From positions 1-9,889 of the forward strand of contig AWOC01000032.1 in NCBI GenBank assembly GCA_000494185.1: a stretch of 9,889 nucleotides of DNA, written 5' to 3'. Each line of letters begins with the position of its first letter. Within the stretch, counting starts at the first letter, position 1. Below, one piece after another: positions 1 through 5,434 of this stretch. The DNA comes from Candidatus Calditenuaceae archaeon JGI OTU-3. GTDB lineage: Archaea > Thermoproteota > Nitrososphaeria_A > Caldarchaeales > Calditenuaceae. Made by a program: the position numbers and the translations under genes. The notes under the pieces were generated by a model. The model made no database searches and was not told the DNA's origin. It saw nothing but the letters and a program-made list of their open reading frames with translations.

Positions 1-95
1 TCGTAACCTTCTCTCTCGGCGCCCCTACTGTAACAGTTCTTGTCAAGGTCTCCGCAACTCTTTCCGTCACAGTCCTCAGTTCACGTTCAGCCGGC
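1..95. repeat. 95-bp perfect inverted copy of 9636-9730
   Basis: Every base from 1 to 95 is the reverse complement of 9730 down to 9636; the match stops at 95/96 (CCGGC then ATAAC here, CCGGC then TTTAA in the other copy). In the 9636-9730 copy the sequence is an uninterrupted part of the solute-binding protein coding region, so that copy is native and this one is a displaced antisense fragment. Because the match extends to base 1, its true length may exceed 95. It abuts an SDR coding fragment, and the frame stays open across the joint only by chance. Confidence 0.97.
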
Positions 96-329
96 ATAAC
101 AGTCAACGCTATAGCGCCAGGCTTTATAGCGACAGACATGGTTCGGAGGCGGATCGAAGAGGGCGCGCTGAACCTTGAGGCCCTGCTGAGGAGGATACCT
201 ATGGGCAGGCTGGGGTCTCCGGAGGAGGTTGGGAAGCTAGCCGCGTTCCTCGCAAGCCGCGACGCCTCCTACATCACGGGCCAGGTCTTCGTGATAGATG
301 GCGGCTTTACGGTGAACGCCACCCCGTAG
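93..329 (+). pseudogene. SDR-family oxidoreductase, C-terminal fragment (5' end lost)
   Basis: These 78 codons encode the C-terminal third of a short-chain dehydrogenase/reductase (FabG-like). The seen motifs are the post-catalytic strand and P-G pair (ITVNAIAPGFIATDM), the substrate-loop helices, the GRLGSPEEVGKLAAFLAS segment and the closing YITGQVFVIDGGF strand, ending at TAG 327-329. The Rossmann TGxxxGxG motif and the catalytic Asn-Ser-Tyr-Lys residues are absent because upstream sequence is replaced at about 95/96 by the inverted solute-binding-protein fragment. ATG 138 is an internal Met, not a start. The matching N-terminal half is probably the minus-strand piece at 862-1126; together they would lack about 80-90 central residues of a roughly 250-residue enzyme. 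That both belong to one gene is inference. A redoxin gene follows 50 bp downstream on the same strand. Confidence 0.85.
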
Positions 330-350
330 CTTGGGGTTGGTCGGCAAGGC

Positions 351-357
351 TTAAAAG
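351..357 (+). promoter_or_regulatory. TATA box for the redoxin gene
   Basis: TTAAAAG is centred about 26 bp upstream of ATG 380, preceded by a purine-rich BRE-like GGCAAGG. The spacing predicts a leaderless transcript starting at or next to the ATG. Confidence 0.6.
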
Positions 358-379
358 TGCGCCAGCACGGCTAGTCCCG

Positions 380-865
380 ATGCCCCCTAGGGCAAAAGAG
401 AGGAGAGGAAGAGCGAGAGGGAACGGCCGGCGGAAGATCACCTACATCGCGGCATTTATCCCGGCTGCCCTTTTCGTAGGACTTATAATCTTCCTGCTCG
501 CCCAACCACCACAGCCCATCAACACCACAACCCTGACTAGGGCGAATTCTGGGGCGGAGGCGCCCGATTTCTCTCTCAGAAAACTCACTCCCCAGGGCCT
601 CTCGGAGGAGACCTTCACCCTATCCTCAGCCCGCGGGAGGGTTGTTTTCCTCGACTTCGCTTGGTGGAGATGCCCACACTGCAACAATATGGAGCCAATA
701 ATCAAGGAGATTGCCACCAAGTACAGCGCGAAGGGTGTAGTGTTTGTGACAGTTATGATTGATGATCGTCAGAGCCCCGTAAGCGAGAGTGCGAAGTTCG
801 TCGAGAGGCACGGAATATTCTGGACGGCCGTATGGGACGAGCGCGGCAGAGTTTCGGACCTCTAA
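380..865 (+). pseudogene. Membrane-anchored thioredoxin-like (TlpA/AhpC-TSA type) protein, C-terminally truncated
   Basis: The 161-residue product has a basic N-terminus (residues 1-19), a single transmembrane anchor (about 21-42), a linker, and a thioredoxin fold beginning APDFSL near residue 60 with the redox motif WRCPHC near residue 95. The family reduces or exchanges disulfides outside the membrane, for example in cytochrome c or CuA-site maturation. The fold is incomplete: after VWDERGRVSDL the frame meets TAA at 863-865, where the family normally continues with the cis-Pro loop and last strands/helix. The stop is supplied by sequence that is the antisense of an SDR gene, so this is a junction product and not an evolved terminus. 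ATG 380 is chosen because a TATA box sits 26 bp upstream. In the native genome it probably lay downstream of the SDR gene. The acceptor of its reducing power is unknown. Confidence 0.8.
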
Positions 866-1126
866 TCCGCCCATAGCCTCCGCGGCCTCGTCTATTACGC
901 GGACACAGCTCTTCGGGTCGGAGAGGTCTCCGGAAACCTCCGCGAAGTCAGCCCCCATATCCCTCAGATGTCTACCCGTATCAGCGAGCCTCTCCCCGCT
1001 GGTGGCATGGATCACCACCCGGCCGCCCTCCCTCGCAATCTCCAAGGCGATCCCCTGTCCGATCCCGCGGCTAGACCCCGTCACCAAAGCGACCAATCCA
1101 TCGAGCCTCCCCACCTGTACCACCAC
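862..1126 (-). pseudogene. SDR-family oxidoreductase, N-terminal fragment (3' end lost)
   Basis: Reading from GTG 1126, about 88 codons give a Rossmann-fold start: LVALVTGSSRGIGQGIALEI contains the TGxxxGxG dinucleotide-binding loop, followed by strand-2 VVIHAT, the GADFAEVSGDLSD adenine-pocket segment, and EAMGGLEV, which normally runs into NNAG. At about 862 the SDR reading gives way to antisense redoxin; the frame stays open for some 78 further codons of meaningless sequence to 626. The catalytic region is missing. The fragment at 93-329 is the likely other end of the same gene. It follows the MobA-like gene by 39 bp on the same strand. A TATA-like TTATTAAC (1155-1162, minus strand) lies about 30 bp before GTG 1126, so it could also have its own near-leaderless promoter. 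Confidence 0.85.
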
Positions 1127-1165
1127 CCAGCCGGCACAACGAGCAGACCCGTCCGTTAATAAGAG

Positions 1166-1783
1166 TTAGCCGTCCCTAGCCCGTAGACTATGTGGGGGCC
1201 GCATGGATCGGAGTCTCTCAAGATCCTCCGGGGTGTCGACGTCTATAAGTATCTCAGGCTGCACCTCCACAAGCGCGGCCCGCTCCAAGTTTCTGAGAAC
1301 TACTCGCCTCGCACCTTGGTCTCCCCTCAGCTCCAAGAGCTCCGGGAACAGGTCGCGGTGGAAGCATGCCGGGTTACGCGGGTCCCCCGCCACGGAGGCC
1401 GAGGCGACTAGGTAGTCGCCCTCGAGGACGAGTCGGGCAAGCATCGCTATTAGGGGGGCGGGGGTGAGCGGCTGGTCTCCCCCCAATATAACGGCCGCGC
1501 GGGAGTCGGCTGAGACCTCCCGTATCCCCGTCCTAATGCTCGAGGCGACCCCCTCCTCCCAAGCCTCGTTGAAGACGATTCTCACGCCCCCCGCGACGAG
1601 ACGACTCACCTGCTCGGCCTCGTGGCCAACAACCACTATTACGTCCCTTCCCCCAGAAGCGATCGCGGCCCTCAGGCTCCAGTGTAGTAGGGGCTCCCCC
1701 CAGACCTGCATCGCGAGCTTATTCTTACCCATCCTCCTTGAAACACCGGCAGCGAGCAGCACAACAGAAAACTCCCCAACCAC
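1166..1783 (-). CDS. MobA-like NTP transferase (molybdenum cofactor nucleotidyltransferase family)
   Basis: The product (about 205 residues) begins with the nucleotide-binding signature VVLLAAGVSRRMGKNKL, has a VVVGHEAEQV strand, and the metal-binding GGDQP motif near the middle, then RNPACFHRDLFPELLELRGDQGARRV and DVDTPEDLERL. This layout is that of the MobA/MocA group, which transfers CMP or GMP to molybdopterin in the cytosol to finish the cofactor of xanthine-dehydrogenase- or DMSO-reductase-type enzymes. The exact nucleotide and acceptor cannot be told from sequence. The start is taken as GTG 1783 (MVGEFSVVLLAAG), 25-30 bp from the TTAATC core at 1804-1815. GTG 1798 is possible, but the SD-like GGAGGTG overlaps that codon. 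The SDR fragment lies 39 bp downstream; the basic-protein gene is divergent. Confidence 0.85.
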   Translation of the reverse strand: MVGEFSVVLLAAGVSRRMGKNKLAMQVWGEPLLHWSLRAAIASGGRDVIVVVGHEAEQVSRLVAGGVRIVFNEAWEEGVASSIRTGIREVSADSRAAVILGGDQPLTPAPLIAMLARLVLEGDYLVASASVAGDPRNPACFHRDLFPELLELRGDQGARRVVLRNLERAALVEVQPEILIDVDTPEDLERLRSMRPPHSLRARDG

Positions 1784-1803
1784 GTAGCTACTCTGCACCT
1801 CCT

Positions 1804-1815
1804 CAGATTAATCTG
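1804..1815. promoter_or_regulatory. 12-bp perfect palindrome in the MobA-like promoter
   Basis: CAGATTAATCTG is an exact palindrome whose TTAAT core lies about 26 bp before GTG 1783 on the minus strand, the usual place for an archaeal TATA box. It could therefore be a TATA element overlapped by a dimeric repressor site. It is a candidate only; no second copy was found here. Confidence 0.4.
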
Positions 1816-1860
1816 TAATCGGGACATCAGTTAGGGCGCTGCACCCGCAGAGCAAAACTC

Positions 1861-1868
1861 TTATACTA
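1861..1868 (+). promoter_or_regulatory. TATA box for the Lys-rich small protein
   Basis: TTATACTA, preceded by GCAAAACTC (BRE-like), is centred 35 bp upstream of ATG 1900, predicting a leader of roughly 9 nt. Confidence 0.5.
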
Positions 1869-1899
1869 TCCATTGCACAACTATATTTCGCGAGAGAGC

Positions 1900-2067
1900 A
1901 TGCCGGCAGCAAAGGCAGGTAAGAAGAGGACGGCAAAGAAGGGAGCAAAGAAAGCCGGAGCGAGGAAGAAGGCGAAGGGAGCGAGGAAGAAGGCGCGCGT
2001 TGCTAAGAAGAAGCCACCAGCACCACCCGCGCCGCCAGCTCCTCAGCAAGGCCAGCCGACTGGCTGA
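1900..2067 (+). CDS. Small Lys/Ala/Pro-rich basic protein, possible nucleic-acid-binding or chromatin-tail-like protein
   Basis: The 55-residue product starts MPAAKAGKKR, continues with repeated K/R-K-A-G blocks (about residues 6-38), and ends in a Pro-Ala tract (KKPPAPPAPPAPQQGQPTG). There is no hydrophobic core, so it is probably unstructured. The composition recalls the C-terminal tail of eukaryotic histone H1 and Lys-rich bacterial nucleoid proteins; binding to DNA or RNA is inferred from charge only. ATG 1900 is preferred over ATG 1873 because the TATA-like TTATACTA lies 35 bp upstream and the extra residues (HNYISRES) do not share the composition. A T6 run at 2105-2110 could terminate it. 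It is transcribed alone, divergent from the MobA-like gene and convergent with secG. Confidence 0.7.
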   Translation: MPAAKAGKKRTAKKGAKKAGARKKAKGARKKARVAKKKPPAPPAPPAPQQGQPTG

Positions 2068-2104
2068 GCGTGGAACATCAGGCAATATCACAACCCTGGA
2101 CCCA

Positions 2105-2110
2105 TTTTTT
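2105..2110 (+). terminator. T-run terminator after the Lys-rich gene
   Basis: TTTTTT, 38 bp past the stop codon at 2067 and with no strong hairpin, fits the oligo-T terminators used by archaeal RNA polymerase. Confidence 0.45.
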
Positions 2111-2154
2111 CTCAGAACTTGTTGCAAATCACTCCCAAGAATATCCTTGTCTTG

Positions 2155-2325
2155 TTAGAGGAGGCGCGATGCCAGAAGCACCAGAGCCACTAGGACAGCT
2201 CCACCAATAAGCACGATCTCCGGCCTCAACTTAACCCCCTTAGTCTCCTCCTCGAAGAACCTAAGTAGCCCCGCACCTGTCGCGGGTAGGGGAGCCTCCC
2301 TCCTACGCCTCCGTTGCCCACTCAC
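2155..2325 (-). CDS. secG: Preprotein translocase subunit SecG (Sec61 beta homologue)
   Basis: From GTG 2325 the product is 56 residues: a short basic N-terminus (MSGQRRRRREAPLPATGAG), the amphipathic segment LLRFFEEETKGVKLRPE that is highly conserved in archaeal Sec61-beta, and one C-terminal transmembrane helix (IVLIGGAVLVALVLLASRLL). Size and order match the family. The protein is a tail-anchored small subunit of the SecYEG-type translocon in the cytoplasmic membrane. An upstream in-frame ATG (2358) would overlap the promoter (TATATATC at about 2346-2353 and TTATAAA at 2357-2363, minus strand) and add residues without homology; GTG 2325 is therefore preferred. It is divergent from cdvB. 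Confidence 0.88.
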   Translation of the reverse strand: MSGQRRRRREAPLPATGAGLLRFFEEETKGVKLRPEIVLIGGAVLVALVLLASRLL

Positions 2326-2356
2326 GGATGAGAGAGGCAGGAAGCGATATATATCC

Positions 2357-2363
2357 ATTTATA
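2357..2363 (-). promoter_or_regulatory. TATA box for secG
   Basis: On the minus strand TTATAAA lies about 35 bp upstream of GTG 2325, giving a leader of about 9 nt. A second TATA-like run (TATATATC, about 2346-2353) 25 bp upstream would give a leaderless message. Either excludes ATG 2358 as the start. Confidence 0.5.
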
Positions 2364-2446
2364 AGCCGCCGGGCAGTATTCAGGAATCCCGAAATGATTG
2401 GGGGGTAATACGGCTAGGGGCCTCGCGGCCACCCCCCGGCTTACGG

Positions 2447-2454
2447 TTTATCTA
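2447..2454 (+). promoter_or_regulatory. TATA box for cdvB
   Basis: TTTATCTA is centred 30 bp upstream of ATG 2481. The alternative ATG 2454 begins on the last base of the box, so it would lie upstream of the predicted transcript. Confidence 0.5.
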
Positions 2455-2480
2455 TGCTGGCAGCTCGGGCCGGGCGAAGG

Positions 2481-3254
2481 ATGCCCCGCTTGCTTGACGT
2501 CATCAAGTGGAGGAGGCCGCCAAGTCAAGCCATGAGGGACTCAGGACAGTATGCCGCCAGGCTCTCATCGGCCCTGCTAACCCTTAACGCGCAGATTAAT
2601 CGGCTTAAAAACAAGTACGCGGGCCTCGAAGCGAGGGGTAAGGAGTACTTCGAGAGGTGTGTCTCGGCCCTCCAGTCCGGGGACGAGGGCTACGCCGCGA
2701 TATACGCCAACGAGATAGCCGAGCTGAGAAGGATAGCCCGGATAGTGCTTCAGTCTCTCCTAGTGCTTGAGCAGGTTAGGGTGAGGATGGAGAGCCTCCT
2801 AGAGCTTAGGGACATCATAGGGCTGGCCCCCGTCCTTAAGGGGCTGCTGGAGAGCGTGAGGAGCGAGATCGTAAAGGTCGTCCCAGAGGCGGCCGAGAGC
2901 CTCGACGAGCTATCAAACGCCATCGACGGCCTCGTCTCCAGCGCCGGCGTTCATCAACCCGTCGCGATGGAGGATAAGGAGGAGCTCTCAGACGAGGCTA
3001 TGAAGATACTCGAGGAGGCGAGGGCGATAATTGCGAGGCAGGTCGCTGAGAGCTTCCCTGCGGTACCAACCCTCTCTAAAGAGGAGCGCATCATATACGA
3101 GTATATAGTATCTCTACCGGAGGGGACGGTTCTGGAAGTGGACTCCTGCTCTAGGGCGCTCGGCATCCCGGAGCAGGAGGTGGAGGATGTCCTGAGAAGG
3201 CTTGAGCAGAAGGGGCTCATAGAGGTGGCCTCGCAGACAGAGAGTCCCGAGTGA
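2481..3254 (+). CDS. cdvB: Cell division protein CdvB (ESCRT-III family)
   Basis: The 257-residue protein has the archaeal CdvB order. A basic, Pro-containing start is followed by a long helical, charged ESCRT-III core (about residues 22-150), including the hairpin helices around ALLTLNAQINRLKNKY and YANEIAELRRIARIVLQSLLVLEQV and the following RMESLLELRDI. An acidic linker helix (165-190) comes next, then a Pro-containing MIM2-like strip SFPAVPTL (191-198) that could dock the MIT domain of the CdvC/Vps4 ATPase, and a winged-helix domain (about 200-250, EERIIYEYIVSLPEG...VLRRLEQKGLIEV) that in CdvB binds CdvA. CdvB polymers assemble at mid-cell and drive membrane constriction. No cdvA or cdvC is adjacent, unlike the classic cluster. 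ATG 2481 is chosen by the TATA position; ATG 2454 is the alternative. It ends 20 bp from convergent proS. A paralogue role cannot be excluded. Confidence 0.85.
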   Translation: MPRLLDVIKWRRPPSQAMRDSGQYAARLSSALLTLNAQINRLKNKYAGLEARGKEYFERCVSALQSGDEGYAAIYANEIAELRRIARIVLQSLLVLEQVRVRMESLLELRDIIGLAPVLKGLLESVRSEIVKVVPEAAESLDELSNAIDGLVSSAGVHQPVAMEDKEELSDEAMKILEEARAIIARQVAESFPAVPTLSKEERIIYEYIVSLPEGTVLEVDSCSRALGIPEQEVEDVLRRLEQKGLIEVASQTESPE

Positions 3255-3274
3255 TAGTGGGGGCCGCTGGGGGC

Positions 3275-4747
3275 TTAGTATGCCCTAGCTATATATAAGA
3301 AGGTCCTCCCCGGGGATCCGCATCCCACGCAGGGCTCCTCGCTCCGCTCCTCGTACTCAAACATATAGCCCCTTACCTCCCCACCTATCTCCTGCCTCAT
3401 CTTTAACGCGCATTCTTCGGAGCCACACCAGCTCGCCCTACATATTTTACCCTCCGATATCATTCTGGCCCCCTCCTCACCGCTCCTAACAGTGACGACC
3501 AGATCTCGGAGGGTCCGCCACGCCCTCTCCCTGAGGTTGTTGGATATTAGTCGGAGGGTCTCGGAGACGCCGTCAACCAGCCCCTCAACCTTCACGGACA
3601 CCCTCTCACCCGTATCCCTCCTTGCCAGCACAACCTCCTCCCTCCGCACCTCCCTCGGGCCAACTTCGACCCTCAGAGGCACCCCCCGCCTCTCCCAGTA
3701 ATAATACTTCTCGCCCGGCGTGACGTCCCGTCTATCGTCTAGATGGGTCCTGAACCTCTCCCGCAAAATTTCGTAGACCCTCCTTGAATGGGAGTACACG
3801 GGCTCCTCTTGGCCCTTATACGGTATCGGGACTATCACTACTTGGATGGGCGCAACAGATGGGGGGAATATTGGGCCCAGATCGTCGCCGTGTTGTGCAA
3901 CAATAGCGGCCAATACCCTGCTGTAGCCGAACCCGTAGCAAAGCTGCCATCCATACCCCTTCCCACCCTCCTTCTTCTCGAACACGATGTTAAAGACCCT
4001 CGAAAAGTTGGTCCCAAGGTTATGGACTGTCGCGACCTGGTTCACCTTGCCATCAGGGTTCCAGGAGTCGAAGGCGACCGAGTAATCAGCCCCCGCAAAC
4101 TTGTCGAAGTCGGGGCGCCTAAGGACGAGGTAGGCTATACCCAGCTCATCAAGAACAGTCTTGTAAATCGCTATGGCTCTTCTCAGCTGGGCATCGGCCT
4201 CCTCAGCTGAGGCAAAGACGCTGTGCCCCTCGTTCCACGGGATCTCTCGAACCCTGTATAGGGCTCTAGTAGCCTTCGTCTCATATCTGTAGACGGAGCA
4301 GCTCTGGTGGACCTTGAGGGGTAGGTCCGAGTGGTTGTTTATCCAGATCGCGAACATAGGATACATGATCGTCTCCGATGTCGGCCTCAGTATGAGCGGA
4401 GCCTCAGCCTCCTCACCCTCGCCCTCTCCACCCAGCCTCAGCTTTCCTACGGCGAAGACCTCCCCCATAAAACCTTTAATGTGCTCGGCCTCCCGCGAAA
4501 AATTCTCAAGCGTGGCCACCAGCGGGAAATACATAGGGAGGTGGCCGTCAGCCTCCAGCAGCTCCTCCAGCCTCCTCCTAACCCTCTCGATTACGAACCA
4601 CCCATACTCGAGATACACCGAGAACCCCTTGACCGGATACCTAGTGTCCACTAGCCGCGCCGTCAGCAATACGTCGTCGAACCACTCGCTGAAGTTCCTG
4701 AACTTCTCAATACTGCTTCTCTCCGTGGCAATAAGCTCTCCCTGCAC
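3275..4747 (-). CDS. proS: Prolyl-tRNA synthetase, archaeal/eukaryotic type
   Basis: The 490-residue enzyme charges tRNA-Pro with proline in the cytosol. Visible are the class II core with the motif 1 region (YGWFVIERVRRRLEELLEADGHLPMYFPL split around position 48-77), TSETIMYP, motif 2 (RYETKATRALYRVREIPWNEGHSVFA), and motif 3 (SRVLAAIVAQHGDDLGPIFPP). An anticodon-binding domain follows, then the archaeal-type zinc-binding C-terminal domain (CRASWC...CALK...CVGCG). The chain ends in Tyr (LYIARAY), as the archaeal/eukaryotic subclass does, and lacks the bacterial editing insertion. The length is typical. GTG 4747 is chosen: the TATA box CTTATATATGG (4763-4773, minus strand) is about 23-25 bp upstream, predicting a leaderless mRNA. 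Confidence 0.96.
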   Translation of the reverse strand: MQGELIATERSSIEKFRNFSEWFDDVLLTARLVDTRYPVKGFSVYLEYGWFVIERVRRRLEELLEADGHLPMYFPLVATLENFSREAEHIKGFMGEVFAVGKLRLGGEGEGEEAEAPLILRPTSETIMYPMFAIWINNHSDLPLKVHQSCSVYRYETKATRALYRVREIPWNEGHSVFASAEEADAQLRRAIAIYKTVLDELGIAYLVLRRPDFDKFAGADYSVAFDSWNPDGKVNQVATVHNLGTNFSRVFNIVFEKKEGGKGYGWQLCYGFGYSRVLAAIVAQHGDDLGPIFPPSVAPIQVVIVPIPYKGQEEPVYSHSRRVYEILRERFRTHLDDRRDVTPGEKYYYWERRGVPLRVEVGPREVRREEVVLARRDTGERVSVKVEGLVDGVSETLRLISNNLRERAWRTLRDLVVTVRSGEEGARMISEGKICRASWCGSEECALKMRQEIGGEVRGYMFEYEERSEEPCVGCGSPGRTFLYIARAY

Positions 4748-4762
4748 CCAATCGCTCCAGGC

Positions 4763-4774
4763 CCATATATAAGG
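4763..4774 (-). promoter_or_regulatory. TATA box for proS
   Basis: CCTTATATATGG on the minus strand lies about 23 bp before GTG 4747. Together with the + strand box at 4851-4858 it makes 4748-4881 a divergent promoter region. Confidence 0.6.
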
Positions 4775-4850
4775 GCGTTGCTGGCTACCCGGCCCTTAGG
4801 TGAGCTGCGGCTCCCCGAAATATTAGTTGGGTATCAGTCGAGAAATATAA

Positions 4851-4858
4851 TTATATAA
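4851..4858 (+). promoter_or_regulatory. TATA box for the CuA/reductase operon
   Basis: TTATATAA is preceded by GAAATATAA (BRE-like) and centred 27 bp upstream of ATG 4882, so the mRNA should be leaderless. Confidence 0.65.
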
Positions 4859-4881
4859 GTCCCCAGCCAGCATGTACTGTC

Positions 4882-5427
4882 ATGCTCGATACGGGGCTCG
4901 GGGCAATCCTGCTCTTCAGTTACCTCACAGCCCCTTTCCTAGTGATTTTCATAGTCTTGGTCTTGCTGTCGCTCAGGAGGGGCAGGTCTCGTGAAGGCGT
5001 GGCTCAGATGAGCCTGACTAGGGCTGCGGAGGTTGCTTGGCTGATCGGGGTAGGGATCGTATGGCTGACCATAAATCTCTTCAGCATACCGTGGATACCG
5101 TGGCTTCAAGCCGGCGCGCAGCAGACGGCCGTAGACGGCGAGGCCCAGGTCGTCCAGGTCGACGCCTACATGTGGGGCTACAAAATAACCCCGATGGAGG
5201 TTAGAAAGGGGCCCGTGAAGTTTGTGGCGCGGGCCCTAGACACTATACACTCACTCGCCATCTATACTCCGGACGGCAGCCTCCTCACGACAATCATGCT
5301 TATGCCCGGGATGCGCGAAGAAGTGACCATAGTTTTCGACAGGGAGGGCGAATACGTGGTTAGGTGCCTAGAGTATTGCGGCGACGGACACGGCTACATG
5401 TACTCAAAGATCAGCGTAGTGGGGTGA
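4882..5427 (+). CDS. Heme-copper oxidoreductase subunit II with CuA centre
   Basis: This 181-residue membrane protein carries two predicted transmembrane helices (about 8-31 and 49-75) followed by an external cupredoxin domain. A complete CuA site is visible: His123 (DTIHSL) and C162-L-E164-Y-C166-G-D-G-H170-G-Y-M173, with Glu164 in the backbone-ligand position. The Trp of DAYMWGYK (Trp98) sits where subunit II proteins keep the electron-entry tryptophan. The domain accepts electrons from a soluble or membrane-bound donor and passes them to the low-spin heme of subunit I. The chain ends shortly after the CuA loop, so there is no fused cytochrome c. The mRNA is probably leaderless. Subunit I starts 7 bp after the stop. 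Because that partner looks like a NO reductase, this is better seen as a CuA-NOR-type electron-entry subunit than an oxidase one. Confidence 0.9.
   Translation: MLDTGLGAILLFSYLTAPFLVIFIVLVLLSLRRGRSREGVAQMSLTRAAEVAWLIGVGIVWLTINLFSIPWIPWLQAGAQQTAVDGEAQVVQVDAYMWGYKITPMEVRKGPVKFVARALDTIHSLAIYTPDGSLLTTIMLMPGMREEVTIVFDREGEYVVRCLEYCGDGHGYMYSKISVVG
5421..5427 (+). promoter_or_regulatory. Shine-Dalgarno site for subunit I, overlapping the subunit II stop
   Basis: GGGGTGA contains GGTGA, complementary to the archaeal 16S rRNA 3' end, and ends 7 nt before TTG 5435. The TGA of the upstream gene lies within it, which supports translational coupling and the TTG start. Confidence 0.6.
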
Positions 5428-5434
5428 CGCTGGC

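Noticed and set aside
1..92. Open + strand frame joined to the SDR C-terminal fragment
   Set aside because: It is the antisense of the solute-binding protein gene; its Val/Thr/Ser-rich reading has no SDR features.
626..861. Continuation of the minus-strand SDR frame below 862
   Set aside because: The frame stays open but the residues stop resembling an SDR and lie antisense to clear thioredoxin-fold sequence; this is read-through past a junction.
2400..2439. G-run and C-run (GGGGGG...CCCCCC) with an inner GGCC stem as a possible RNA structure
   Set aside because: It lies upstream of the cdvB TATA box and upstream of the secG promoter, so neither transcript would contain it; GC-rich sequence makes such pairing common.
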